A model generated the notes under the pieces. It was not told where the DNA came from. It saw nothing but the letters and a program-made list of their open reading frames with translations, and did not search any database. A stretch of 64,000 bases of DNA from Callipepla californica brunnescens. Taxonomy: Eukaryota; Chordata; Aves; Galliformes; Odontophoridae. Positions within the stretch are counted from its first letter, which is position 1. Each line of letters starts with the position of its first letter. The position numbers and the translations under genes were made by a program. The stretch covers positions 8,819,591 to 8,883,590 of the forward strand of contig JALIRH010000026.1 in assembly GCA_023055505.1 (NCBI GenBank), written 5' to 3'. Shown piece by piece: positions 51,178 through 64,000 of the stretch.

Positions 51178-51420
51178 TCACTGCCTTTTTTGTTGGATGG
51201 GAACCAAGAAACTGTACCCACCTCCACTCTGCCATTTTAGCTCTTGAAACTTCTTGTCTGCCTCCTCCACCTCCCTGTTCTTTGCTCTTAGTTGCTTGTA
51301 AGCTTGTCGTAGCTGTGCTCCTTTCAATTGCTCTCAGAGCTTCTGCTCTGTATGGCGGTGTTATTTTTGTGGCTCTTCTCTCACTCCAGCAAACTCCTGC
51401 TGGACTTTGTATTTCCATGC
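51178..51420 (-). pseudogene. Possible decayed coiled-coil coding relic, unassigned
   Basis: In one minus-strand frame, 51333 down to 51181 is open for 51 codons. It has a strongly charged, heptad-like composition, for example LRAKNREVEEADKKFQEL. The same frame continues upstream across two stops (TGA at 51336-51334, TAA at 51363-51361) with similar residues, for example YKVQQEFAGVREEPQK. It ends at a TGA (51180-51178). No gene family is recognised. Opposing and overlapping open frames (51123-51593 plus, 51077-51427 minus) are probably shadows of the same unusual composition. It could be a processed pseudogene, a transposon relic or chance. Confidence 0.22.
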
Positions 51421-52180
51421 TTCTCATATCTGGAATATATTATTTGAATTTGATGGCAGTTAATGGGGATCTCTTCAAGCCCAAAAATGCAGTGAGGATA
51501 ATCACCATGCTCTCCTTAAGTCTCTATAAAAAGTTCCCTGAAGACATAATGACCTCATCTTTGTTTCCTCTAAATGCTGTATTTGCTTTGTGAAAGTTAA
51601 AAACATTAGTTTGCAGAATTAGTTTTTCTCTTACATTTTTCCATTAGTAAATTATAGATACAAGTTATTGTTTGACCTAAAGAGAAAATGTCTTTAATAG
51701 ATACTTGAAGTTAAAAATGTAGTCTGCCAATTATCCCATGGTTTTTTAATTACCTGGATTTTTAATCAAGGTGCTTGTGAGCAATGGATGGACAGAGAAT
51801 GGAAAGCAACGCCTTGCAGTTTAACACACTGAATAATTTTGAATGGTGGGAGAGAAGCTGTGATTTTTGTTTACTGACATAATGAGGTAGCTGAGTATGG
51901 GAGTGAGAGTAAGCCATACTATCTTGATTGTGGGTTGGCTTTGAGCAATGGAAAACTTGTGAAGGGAATAAAGTGAGCTGTAATCCTTAATTTTGGTTCC
52001 TTTGGCATCTGTGAATTTTATGGTTAACTCATGCCACTTCAGGCATTCTGTGTTAAAAATAAACTAGATAATTCTTGCAATAGCTTCACCTGATTAAAAA
52101 GGAATTAAAGATAGTGTCTTAATTTACTTTCAATCATGAAGTTTGTAGTGACATAAAGCGTAGACTGTATGTTTGTCAGT

Positions 52181-52199
52181 AAAAAAAAAAAAAAAAAAA
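52181..52199. repeat. Poly-A tract (19 bases)
   Basis: Homopolymer with no adjoining retrotransposon body recognised. Confidence 0.9.
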
Positions 52200-55100
52200 T
52201 TCCATCTGGTATTTACTTCCAATTTTTATATGAAGCTTAATTTTTTATTATTTTCTGTCAAATCTGTCTCAAGATATACATATCTCTCCGTTAAATCACA
52301 TTCATTATGTTTATTAGTCTATTTATACTGAAATAGGTACAATATAAAGTCATAAAACATTTATGAAATCTTCACTATGATACTGTTTTGAAATGATCCA
52401 TCATTTCTATCTGAGAATGAGCGCAATGCATGGCTATTTTAAGGCATGAGTTGAACTGAAGAGGCATAGGTGAAGAAGTGCCCTGCCAACCATGTGTAGG
52501 CTTTTATCTGAGTCCAGGGACTGAGCATGATGCAGAAATGATGTACAGTGATCATAGTATTGTCTGGGGAAAAGAAAAAAGAGAATGAGGCGTTAGGCAA
52601 ATCTGCCCTTCAGTTAAACGCCACACTTTACATTCTGCATCCAGAGCTTTGGCCTCCTCACCTTTTCATGTTTGCCTCATTTGCTCTGGCCCATTATTCT
52701 GTATATTTGTAATTCTCAGCTTCCCCCCAGGGGAAATGATCCTTAGCTTATGTGCCTGAGCAGACACGCTATCTACTCAAGGCTCAAGGTCCAGTTCATC
52801 TTTTTATTTTTTTTCTTTTCACCCCCTTTAAAGTCTCAGCTCAATTAGCCTGTAACATCCAACTTAGCTTTCCTTTGCTGACTTTTCACTGATTTGAATC
52901 TTCTTCCTGCTAGTACAGCGACTTTCTGCTGTGTTCGCCTCTTCAAAAATTATTGAACGCTCAGAATTTTTCAACCACAGTCACTTCAGGTGTAACCCTG
53001 ACTTCATTCCTTAGGCCGTTGTTATTTCTGGATGATTTCTATAGGATTGCCTCTTTCAAAGGCAAAAGTAAAAGATTAATACTGCACCCAGTCTTTCAGC
53101 AAATTGCTTTCTTGCTAGTTAAATGTTCAGTCATCTGCTTATGCATTCATTTTAGGTTCTTGTACAAGAAAATTATATTCTATTTATAAATAATATGACA
53201 TTATTTACATTATCTTTTTGGTTTATTATGAATTGCCTGACCAAATTGAGTTGAGATTTTCTGTGATGTTTAGTCTCTTTTATCCCATGAGTTTTATTTT
53301 CTATCAAAACCTATTAATTATTCATCCAATTTTTTTGGATAGTTTACTCCAATTTAAGTTTTCTTTCGTAGCTTTATGTATGTACTCTTTCACATTCATT
53401 CCTGCCTTAATTCATTCTTTTATTGCTCTGTGAATTGACGCTTCTTTCACATTATCTCCTCACTTCTTAGGATTGCAGGGCATGGGGTTATGTGTCTCAC
53501 TGCATATGGAAGTCCAGGCACTATATCAAGCTTTTTTGAAAACAAGGTCTGATAAGCAAGATATAAATTGTCACTTGAAATAAGCTGAGCCCTTTTTCCC
53601 TCAGCCTCGTTTTGGCACTTAGACCTGAGGTCCTTGTGTGTTTTTATTTTATTTATTTTTTTAATAAGCAAACATTTTGAGTTAAATACTATGTGGAAAT
53701 TGTTGGATAAAGAGGTTTGGTTCATTTGTGTGCAGAAAGACAAGCTCTGTGATTGGAAAGTTCTTATTTACCCTTTTCTGTTAGTTAGTTGTTTCTACTA
53801 TTTCATCTTTCCCCTGATGTTAGCTATATTGATCTGTAGTATATTGACTTTAACTGATGAGCTTTGGATATCTTTGGTTATGATTCTGTCGTAACTGTGA
53901 CTGAGGTTAATGCACAGGTAAAATTCAGCAGCTATTCATGGAGCTAATTAAGGACTTATTCTCTAGTGCATGAAAGCAGTTGTTCTGATAAAAGATTCAC
54001 ACTCTACTCGACTACATCAGGAAGCAACATCCCTTTGGAGACACCCACAACGAAGTAATTGGATGTGGTGTTCAAAGTAATATAACGTTGACCTCTGCAT
54101 CTTACTTCCATTGCCATTAGAATGAAATGAAATCAGATAGGAGAGATAAGAGCCCGTAGATGAAATTGGGGATACTTATGAATCAAAAGGACAATCCTTA
54201 CTTGATGCATTGTTTGTCAGCTGTGTTCAGTAAGAAACTGCATAAGAACATTTGTTTGGAGGAATTGTACAATTTCAGTAACAGCCGCTGGAGAGAGTTT
54301 TATGCTTTGGGTCTGTCTTCAAATGCATAAATTTGTACTGTAAATGAAAGGTATTGCTTTTGGCAAATTTATGTTTTCTTTTTTTTATGTTTATTTAATA
54401 TTAAAATAAAACATTAATATAAAATGTTTAAATTTTCTTGTTCAGTTTTGGTTATATTATCTTCAAATGTACGTGACGAATTTACTCAGCAGTGAGAGTA
54501 TAAACTCAGTGGAAAAAACTCGTTTCTTATTTACAGCATTAAATGGTCATTAAGTGGCTCTTCTGCTGTTAAATTAGAATTTGGTTTGGATTTTGGTCTT
54601 TAAGAGGTTGATGCTGTCTGCTCTCATTCATACTTAACATACGTTGCTATTACTGGATTGCAAAGGCTAATAGCATTCATAAAACATATTCCAGTGGCAT
54701 ATTTGTATCATGATTTCCATGGCTTTGTGTGAATTGGAAGAAATCTGGGTTACACAGCAAGTAATTCATCTGTTGTTTTCTGAGGAATTAAGTAAATTCA
54801 TCCTTTAGTGTACATATTTGTCTGCACTCCAGAAATTGTTAGAGTAAGAAAAAAAAAACAAACAAATTCTAACGCAACAGGGCTGTAAGGTGCCTAACAG
54901 AACACACATTGTTCTTTCAGAAGGCAAAAGGTGTGCCCAGATTGATCTTCATAATACCGTACATGATTGTGTTTCTGTCTGAAGTTTCTTCTTTCCACTG
55001 ATTTGAGAAAATACATGCCTCTACTCGAATGGAGTTCTGCTCTACAGTTTTCATTCTATTTGACACCTCTGCAAATTCAGTTCGACTTTTTCTGCTCTCT

Positions 55101-58100
55101 GAAGTCTGTGCTTATCCTTCTGCAGGGTGTAAAGAATTATTGCTCGCTCCCATAGGTGTTCAACATAGGCTTACTAGTTTGCATAGTCCCATTAATTTTC
55201 ATAACGCTGTAGTCAGTACAAAGCCTGTCTTTGCTAGTTCAGGCTCCCAGTGACTCTGAAGTCACAAACAGCTCTTGGGAAAATATGTAGAGCAAATCTT
55301 CCAACACCATACAGCTGAGTGGATATATAGAAAATGAGTGTCTGCTTCTTGGAGTGTAGTGGCAACTGTCTTTAATGGCAGGAAAGATGAATTTCTGCTA
55401 GAGTAATTATTTTGCTTCGTAATCGATTATACATGCAGTAGTGTTCTTTTGTGCAGGACTTGCTTCAGCGTAGATGGAAGGAGGATTGTGCTGCTATGTA
55501 ACTGATACTGTGTGTGTGTATCTGTTAACTTTACAGGCAAACTTGTGTAATCTTGAAAACCGTCGTATTCACAATAAAGTGAAGATGGAGTCCGTGACCT
55601 TTGTTAGGTTCTGTATTACTTAAGCTTCGCAAAATGACAACGTTTTTTAGTGTTTTTCAGTTTGTTTCGAGGTATAAGGCTGTGGTGGGCATAACTGGCC
55701 TCTTTGTTGTGTGCTATAGATGTGTTGCTAATGTTTTCGTAGTCTGTTATGTGAATTCTTTTGATTATGAATGGCAGACAAAAGGCACAAAGCAATGTCA
55801 TAAGCATAGAGTAGTATGTATTGAAGGCATGTTTCAATATGATGGAAGCTTGCTGTGGAAATGAGTCATTCAGTGGGCAATGACACTAAATGTTGAAGTT
55901 TGCTCTGAAGTTTTAACCCGTGAAATGGAGTGCTTAATGCCATCTTTAAAGTTCAGGACATCATTAAGGCAGGTTTTTAATCATGTATATAGATATGGAA
56001 GTCATCTCTGTCCCAAGTTTATAGCCATAATTAAGCTCCTCATCTACAATTTGAAAGGCACTGAAGGACAGAATCACTGGGACCATATCATTTTTTTTGT
56101 CATTCTGTTCTCATACTTGTGAAAATCTTATTTCACGTGCCTAAATTTCCTGAGGAGAGAATGGGGGGAATGAAATGAGACCATGTGCTTTCTCATAGCA
56201 GTCTCACACTCAGATGACTTGTTCTACTAATTTTAGTTCTGTTCATTTAATGCAAAAATCAGCTATTTTGTATTTTCAGGAAATAGCTTTTGACATTTAT
56301 AGGGCATACTTAATGCCAACGGTCCATAAATAAAGCAGCAGCTGACAAAGAATACTTAAGTGGAAATTTCACTTGGATCTTTGTATGACAAATGTTTGAA
56401 GCATTGACGACAGTAGATATACTCTTGTAAAGTGCATCTGTACTTGATGTCAGTTAGCTGGTGTTAGCTCTGGGAACTATCACATTCCTTTGGATTTTAC
56501 TTTAGTCTCCAATTGAGAAACATAACCAAGAAGGAAGTAACTTGATTTTCATTCTCCAAATGACCAACATAAGGTGATCATTGCATGTAATTTGAATTGA
56601 GCAAGAAGACCAACTTTTAACTACAAAACCACTTTGCTAGATGTTCGCGTGTGAGTTTAATCACTGCTAAGAGTCGCTCGAGGTATAAATGCCAGCAAAG
56701 TCAGGGTCCATAATCTGTTTTTTTTTTGTTGTTTCTTTTTTGTTTTTTTTGTTTATTTAAGGTATGTAGTTAAGTGATCTTTAACATGTCAGGCTTATTT
56801 TGTTGATTTTTGTTGATTTCCTTAGTTTAGGTCCTGTCTGGCTGCTCTTCATAGACTGAACCGTTGCTGGTTCTTCTCCTTCACTCTTGTAAAAAAAAAT
56901 GTATGTAGAAAGAATATGAAGTAGTAAGAATATGAAAGGAGGAATGCTTTTCCTTTAAACAAAACTAAATGCCTGATGTCACGCACATCTTTTGAAGTGT
57001 AAATCTCGAAGGCTGAATTAGATGCATATATTGATGTGGGTCAGAGGTGGTACTTGGATAACTGAGCAATTTAACTTGTCACAAAAAAGTTAAACTGATG
57101 GAAAATGTATTTCAAGTTTTCATGAGAGGGGAACAGTATGGTAACCTATCGTCTATAATATAGTTTTCAAAGAACATTTTTGAGAAAATATATTTAAATA
57201 GACTACCATGAATGAAGTGCTAATAATAAACTGAAAGACTCTGTGTCTATGTTTATTCATTTCTTTTAATTATATTAGGTTTTATTAATGCGATTGGTCC
57301 AAACACATTAAAAGCTGTTGTATCTTTTGCTGACCCCAGATTACTCTTATTATGAGTGGTTTTATGAGTGTTTTCTGGGAACTGGAAACCCATTTGGATT
57401 TTCATGTCAGGTACTGCAAAACTGAAGGAACTAGAATTGTTTAGTGTCTAAGTGAAGCTTATATGTATCTGTATGTCTACAACAGTATAGTTCTGAATAT
57501 CAGAAGTATTCTACTGCTTTTATTTTAAGGAAAAAAAAAAACAAACCTAATTCTTGTGTATGTGGCCAAGTACTTCTGCAACAGCTTTTTTTGTTAGTAT
57601 TAGCAGCTCACATTCAGTGGTTGAGGTATGATTGTATTCTTTCCACAGCCGAACTGTGGACCTGTGATATATTTATTACGTATATATACACAGATATTCA
57701 GTTATGATAGGTAGTATAATTTAAACATTTGGTAGTTTGTTCATCTGGTATTTTCAAATGATTCCCTTCACAGGTGAAAAAAGTTTCCTACTATGTCAGT
57801 GTTCTGTACATCATAATAATTTACTAAACTTCTAACCAAACCAGGTAAAATAATAGTAACCCTGAGTGAAAAGAAATAGAAAATTATATGAGTATTGGTG
57901 AATTTGCAAGAGTCTCACCAAATAAAGGAATATTGTCTGGGGTCCACATTTTTTTTTATTGTTTTTTTTCTCCCATTGGAAGGCTTAGTACCTACTTATT
58001 TAATTATACATTTTTTAAGTTAATGAATTATACGTTTTAATTATAGTTTTGCTCTAAACTTCCTTATAAGTTCTGTTTTGAATATATTGTTCAGTATTAT

Positions 58101-59848
58101 CATGTCCTCTAGTTCTTGAGTAGTTAGATTTTCGTTTAAATACGAATTGCAGGGGAATAGCTATAAATGCACCTGTTCTATTCATATAATATGAAAGCAA
58201 TCAGAGTGTAATCATTGGTTACAGGTACTTTTTTTTTCTAATTACACAAAATTGCTCAACTGTTTATTTTGTCTTGATTTTTGTGAGAAAATAGTCCTTT
58301 ATAAGAGCTTTGCCACCTTCCTCTCAGCAAGCAGACTTGCTGACTTTAGGTAGAGTATGGCACTGTTAAGCCTAGCTTAAGGCAACAGAATCTGATCGTC
58401 TGATTTATTTATTGTTTCTTTCCATTTCTCTCATAAATATCTTGCGTGTAAGCTTTGCAGGTGGAGAGTTATCAAAAAGAAACACAGCCAGCACATAGAG
58501 ATTTTTCTGTTGTCTTCCATAGGTCTGTTTGCTGTTACTGTAAAGGTACTCCTTGCACTATGGTACTAAAATTATCCTTACAGTATCTGGCTTAAGTTGT
58601 TGTTATGATATTACAGAAAAGTTAACTTGAAGTAAAAGACAATGAAAAATCTCAGAATAAAAACTGGAGGTTCTTATTTTCTATTTTTTATCAAAACCAG
58701 TCTCTTTTGCTTGTTACTGCATCACTCTCACAGCCCGTGATACCCTTTATGCTCACGTTCCTCCTGTGTGAGGCTTAACTAAGAACTTCAGGTGTTTCCG
58801 AAGCTATGCTGGTCCTGAGCCTAGGACTTCATATCCCTAAAAACTTTCAAATTATGGAAGTCTGAGGCAATATTGCCTAAACAGTAAGTATTTACCAATA
58901 AGATTCCTGGGTGTTATTTTCAGTGAGTAAAATGGATTGAAGAGTTATTAGGGGCGTTTTTGCAGATGTTATTAATAACAAAATTTCTTAGTAAGCATTT
59001 CCACAGTATTAACACAATTTTTTTTTTCCATTTTGCATTATCTATTTGAGGAAAAGGACAGTCCTTAGCAATTGAACTGGAATACCTAGAAAAATGGAAA
59101 TTTTACGAAATGAACACAAAATTCATTTATTTATGTATAATTTGCTGAGCATCAGAATTGTTTACTCATATAGGATAAAGCTAGATGCAGCTTGGCTAAT
59201 TCATGCAGACTGATCATTCTGCACACTTTGGAGAGTGCCTAATTACTGTCATGTCACCTTGTTCTCACTTTATTTCGGACTTATTTGCAGTTTTCTGGGA
59301 GCTGTGGAGTGGAACTGGAGTTATGAATCAAATCTTAAATGAGGCAGTAGTGTAAAAAAGACATGTCGGAGCAGCTCTGTTTTGCTACTTTGAATTGATT
59401 TTTTTCTGAACTTGAGGTATAATTACCCTTGATAACATAAAATTAATGTAGAAGCTAGTTTGTTTGTTTGAAAAGCCATTCAATATATTAAAAAGTTATG
59501 GTTGCCCTGGAGTAAGATTCATTTGATTTGATTTGACTGTTATGTTATAGCAAGGGTATAATCTTGCCTTTTAACTCAGAGCCTTTTCAGATATCAGAAT
59601 AAGTCTTTGGGTTTGATGGGGTAAGGGGCAAAGAGGATTCTTGTGTCTTAGGTTATTATTTTATTTTATTTTTTTTTTTTTTTGAGAAATAAGAGCTTGG
59701 GAAATGCTGAATACTAATGTTCAGTCTCTCTGAACAGCTTCATTCTCTTTGCTTAGTGTTTTATTATTGACACTTGTTAAATAATGCCAGTGTAGCATCC
59801 TTTAAAAAATTATTCCCTGAGAAATACTGAAAAATTGATTTGTTTGTT

Positions 59849-59872
59849 CCCCCCCCCCTTTTTTTTTTTTTT
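59849..59872. repeat. C-run followed by T-run
   Basis: About ten C then fourteen T, all on one strand. Such junctions are error-prone in sequencing. Confidence 0.9.
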
Positions 59873-60159
59873 ATTAACGATGTACGACACATGCCACGTA
59901 AACTGCTAGTTTTTTACAAATTCAGTTGTCAAGCAGTGTGTGAAAACACATTTGCTAATTTCGGGAATGACTGGGAAGAGGGGCCTGTGTGTTTCTGTAG
60001 AAATTCCAGTTACCAATTAACATTTTCATTAGAATATTTGAGTCATAGTTAATTTTCACTAGAATTTATTATCTAAGTAAACGTGACCTATTAATCCTTC
60101 TAAATCTATTACTGTCAGATAATGTTATGATTACAGGGAGAGTACACAATGTGCCATAG

Positions 60160-60780
60160 CAACACAGCTAGTCAATTAATTTTTTTTAACTTAAGATTGC
60201 TATTGTTTATCACTGAATTATCAGACATGATAAATTACTTTATCCTAGCCCCTTTCATGTCCATCCTTTTAATGCTTTACTTGTCATCATAAGAGTCTTC
60301 AGCCTTCTAGAGTAATGAAAGGTTCTTGTCCCAAGCCTGATTACTACTCTAATGTTTTCCAGGCATGCTTGGTGATGAGTTTGGCATGTGAAACAATTTC
60401 CTACAGTAATAAAACTAATTAAAGTGGGCAGTCATCCCCACATCACTCTTTAATGAATTATAATGAGCTCATTAATCTACCCATTCTCACTCACCACATC
60501 TATTGGCTAGGCTTCTCTGTGAATATGTTGGGATAGAAATTTTCCCCAGAAGAAATGGACTCTGAGAAAGCACTTATTTTCCTTTGTTTGACAAAAACCA
60601 GAAAGAGGTCAACTCTAAGTGGAATATGCTATTTAATGATCAGAACTGTGAGAAGTAAATAGAATAGCAAAGACCTTGTAATGATGACAGAGGAAGAGTC
60701 ATGTAGGAACTTGAGAAAGTGTAATGTTGGGCTGTAAATGACAGGATAATTAATGCCTCTGTGACTCACACAATTCACTT
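60160..60780. promoter_or_regulatory. Candidate homeodomain-rich non-coding element
   Basis: An AT-rich but not simple-repeat stretch with many TAATTA, TTAATGA and ATTAAT motifs. It includes a perfect 14-base palindrome TAATGAGCTCATTA at 60461-60474, in which two homeodomain-type half sites face each other. Such clusters are common in vertebrate developmental enhancers, but motif density in AT-rich DNA is a weak predictor, and conservation cannot be assessed here. Confidence 0.2.
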
Positions 60781-63700
60781 CAAAATGTGCCTTAGAAATT
60801 ATGTTTTAGCAACTGGATCTCTGGGAAACTGCCTAAAGAAAATAACATCAAGTTAATTTTGGTTGAGTTTCTTGACTTTTTTCTTAATTCAAAACGTGTG
60901 GAAATGAAGTGGCAAGGTTACACTTCCCAATTCTATAATGATTAATGTTAGACAATTAAATGTTAAGAACTGTGAGTGGAAAAATGAGATGATTCATGTG
61001 AGTACCCGTGTAGAAGAGCCATCTGATTTTCATAGTTTTTCTCCTGCAGTTTTCCTCATCTGTGAAATATCCAGTCTAGTAATAGATAATCATAGTGTAT
61101 TTCATGAAGTTTAGTATTGCTTTTAGGACTTGGATCCTTTTAATTTAACTTTCAGAGGGTTGAATTACAATGTTAGTAACGTGCACATTAATCTTGAGTT
61201 TACTTACAGTCATTGTACATATTTTAATAAAAGAAGTTTGCAAAGTGTGCATTTTCAGAGTAAATAAAAGAAGCAGTGCAAATATGCTGTTCTGAAGCAC
61301 AAGCAGCAGTAATACTCAACTGTAAATTTTTCACTGATGGGCCAGACTCATCACTATTTTCTTGTTTGTTGCGAAGAAACTGGAATAATTCCTATGCGAA
61401 CTACTGAGGCTTTGCCTGTCTTTTCTGTAGAAAGAAAAAACACAGGCTGCTTGAGAATCTCAATGAGGCTGTGGTCAGGACATCCACCTTAAATGCAGGT
61501 GATCTTGGTTCGTGTCCTTGGAGTAAGTGTGAGGAACCACACATTTTAAAGTATTGACTTGCCCAGGCGTGACCTCAGCCACTCTGGCAGTGCTACTGGC
61601 TGTTCTTCTTTCAGCTGCAGTGTATGAAAAACAATTTGCTCATCTTAGACTATTCCAAACTGATTAATTTTTCTGCGAAGGCTTTTTAAAATGAAATAAA
61701 CACTATAAAACGAGCATCTATGTTGTTATAAAACCTGGATTTTATTTCATTTTAACAATTAGACTAATATACCACTCATTTACAAAATAAACAGCTTTTT
61801 TTTTTTTTGCTTCTTGGTCATTTCTCTTTCTTGTGTTATCTTGGCATTACTGGAGTTCTTGTTTGTTTGTTTTATAGGTAGGAAAATTTTATGGACTTCT
61901 TTCACCAAATTTACAGAGAGATCCTAAATGCATTTTCAGTTCATTTTTAGCAAACTAACACAATGTATTTTAGGTTGGTTTTATGAGTCTTGCATTCTAG
62001 TGTTCTTGAAATATTCAGATTTTAAATGCACTATGTAGAGGCAGCTTAATGTTAGGAGAAATGAGACTTGCTCTACGTTTTTTTATTTTATTCTTAGCAG
62101 TTTATTTCTAATTGTTTAGCATAATGATTTATATCCATATGTAGTATCTAAAAGGAGCAGTAGAGATGTATTAGTGAGTTAATAATGTCAGTGTTATGAC
62201 TATTTACATTACTGTTGTCTATACTAGCCAAACTCAGTAGGTATTTCCAGTTAGCACTGCGTTGTCTCAGTACTTCTTATTTATGTAGTTATCCTATGGC
62301 AGTAAAGCAATCCTCTGATAGCTGGATTTTGTTTTGATTTAAACTTTTATTCTGCATATATGCAGTGCTGATGCTGTAGCTACAAAAAAACTTCCAGACC
62401 ATGTCGCCTTATCTGAGCGACTGTTTACTCTCAAGTGAAAAATAGGTTTTCGTTAGAGGTTGATACGTTATCGATGGTGTGTTTTGTGAAGCATTTGCAC
62501 TGAATGTTATAATTAGTTAATTTTTTTTCCCCTGTGACCTCCTGCCTTGAACATCAGCATCGAACATTGTGTTCTCTTTTAGAAATGCAATTATTCGTAG
62601 TATGTCTCATAATTGTTTGTATTTCCCACCCTTGCCCTGAAAGTTCTCTTTAAGAAAAAGCTGGGGGAGATGTAACCACATGAAGAGGAAAATAAAAGCA
62701 AGATATTCCATTGAAAATATCAAAATAATTAGTAGCATAAATGGCTTTAAGAACCATTTTGATAGTTTATTAAGTAATGAAGACATCCAATTATCCTTCT
62801 GGAAAGTACACAAATTGGAAATTACTTATTTTCGTTACTTTGAGTATATATATGTGGTTAGGGCTCATGGAAAAGTATATACAATTGAGGTTTTATTCTT
62901 AATGGTACTCTCAAAGAATTTTGTGAATAAAATAAAAAGGCATTTCCAAACTGTTTATTTTAAAGTTTATTTTAATGTTGAACATATTGTTTATTACTTT
63001 GATTCTAGGTGCGTGAAGAAATGCACGATGGATTTTTTTCCCCTTTTTTGTAGAAATAGTGGAACTCTGTAATATGTATGTATAACCTTAAGAATTACTC
63101 AGAATTACTATTTTAGAGGAAATAAGAAACAATAGAAAGTGCAGCTGTGGGAGTTGGTCATCAACCTGTTGCTTGATTGTGACATGTTTGGTTTACCTAG
63201 GTCAAATGAATCATATAGTACAACTAGAAAAGATAGATCACTGATTTTGATCAGAGATATGCAGTGACCTATGTAAGAAGAGTGATTATATAGACAGATT
63301 TCTGAGCTTGAGAAAGATGGCAGAAGTTATGCAGTTAGCGTAAAGGTATAGAGAAATGGGGGGAGCTTGAACAGTAATACTCACATCTGTTTTTTAGGGG
63401 AAAAAATAGATTTTTTTTAAGCATCAAGTTTGGGGATTTTTTTTTTTTTTTATTTGTCTATTTTCTTTTCATGAGTATGCTTAGAAAATATCATCACGGG
63501 AAGCTTGAGAGTGCATATGTAAATTAAGGCTTATGAAGAGCCACAAAAGAGAGTAAATGGAGTGGTTATATCAGGAAAAACATAATTACATGCTGTTATA
63601 TATTTCCACTCCTGGCTGCTGTTTGTGATTTTTGCTGGTTAGATGCATCTTGGGCTTGACCTGGTATCTTTATTGGATTTTATGTCTTGCAGCTTATTAA

Positions 63701-64000
63701 TCAAGCAACATTCCTTTAAACTCCTTACTGTTTATTTTTCACTGATAACAGAGAGCAAAATTGAAATAAAAGAAGAAAACGAAACAAAAAACATCAGCAT
63801 TACTAAACACACTAATTTGCTCAGTCTGTAATTCACTATTCACTGAAAATTGGATCACTGTGAAGGAAACATTGTTTATTTACTCTCTGTTCCTAAGCAT
63901 CTGAAGTTAGTAGCGTTGCCTGTGTAGTCTTTCTGAGTGTTACCTTCATAGTAAAATACCATTTGGGTTCTAGTATTCAAGTAAGTTCCCAAAATTGTTT
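60781..64000. other. Non-coding DNA, nothing recognised
   Basis: AT-rich to the window end. The 130-codon frame at 62680-63072 has a low-complexity, lysine- and phenylalanine-rich composition with no domain. Poly-T runs lie at 61796-61808 and 63437-63451. A weak tRNA-like string at about 61465-61520 is discussed under findings. Confidence 0.45.

Larger units (their letters stand above)
51600..60100. other. Long AT-rich non-coding stretch, nothing recognised
   Basis: About 8.5 kb without a recognisable repeat family or splice-supported exon. It includes poly-A (52181-52199), poly-T (59669-59683) and an adjacent C-run plus T-run (59849-59872). Open frames are short, hydrophobic and AT-driven, typical of chance. 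Confidence 0.45.

Noticed and set aside
51123..51593. Longest open frame in the window, 156 codons on the plus strand
   Set aside because: It lies opposite a more coding-like minus-strand relic. Its hydrophobic Leu/Ser composition is what antisense reading of a Lys/Glu-rich sequence gives, and it has no domain or start context.
62680..63072. 130-codon plus-strand frame
   Set aside because: AT-driven composition rich in Phe, Tyr, Lys and Ile, no recognisable domain, overlapped by a minus-strand frame.
1..64000. CRISPR arrays, bacterial defence systems, phage or operons
   Set aside because: No direct-repeat arrays with spacers, no ribosome-binding-site-linked gene runs, and repeats are of avian nuclear type.

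Overview
This window is vertebrate nuclear DNA, almost certainly from a bird. It is AT-rich, has no compact gene array, and contains no open frame longer than about 156 codons. The only elements recognised with confidence are avian-type repeats: eight CR1 LINE fragments, a solo LTR whose 5' end matches a sequence common in bird genomes, and two further repeat pairs that look like LTRs. The mix suggests a galliform-like or related bird, but the species cannot be fixed from repeats alone. There is no CRISPR array, operon, phage or bacterial-style system.

Layout: 1-8104 is intronic or intergenic, with a degraded minus-strand CR1 reverse-transcriptase piece near its start and one member of an LTR-like pair at 1.57 kb. 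A short candidate exon (8105-8168) carries a start codon and ends at a splice donor. A 24 kb stretch follows with five CR1 copies (8.5, 14.4, 22.4, 25.1 and 29.1 kb), the second member of the first LTR-like pair (12.8 kb), the first member of the other pair (19.1 kb) and the solo LTR (22.3-23.0 kb). The CR1 copy at 22.35-22.55 kb sits inside the solo LTR. A possible extra exon lies at 15443-15554. A second good candidate exon (32043-32120) is followed by about 32 kb of probable intron with two CR1 pieces (38.2 and 42.0 kb), the second member of the other LTR-like pair (48.7 kb), simple repeats, and AT-rich stretches with many homeodomain-type motifs. The last 15 kb contains no recognised repeat.

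The most economical reading is that the window covers the 5' end of one large plus-strand gene with tiny exons and long introns. The first coding exon would encode an acidic start, MNSDSDDE, spliced in phase 0 to a 26-codon Ser/Pro-rich exon. I do not recognise the protein and assign no gene symbol. No promoter, CpG island or terminal exon was identified. Repeat family names are given only where the match is clear to me. All exon calls are sequence-based predictions without transcript support.
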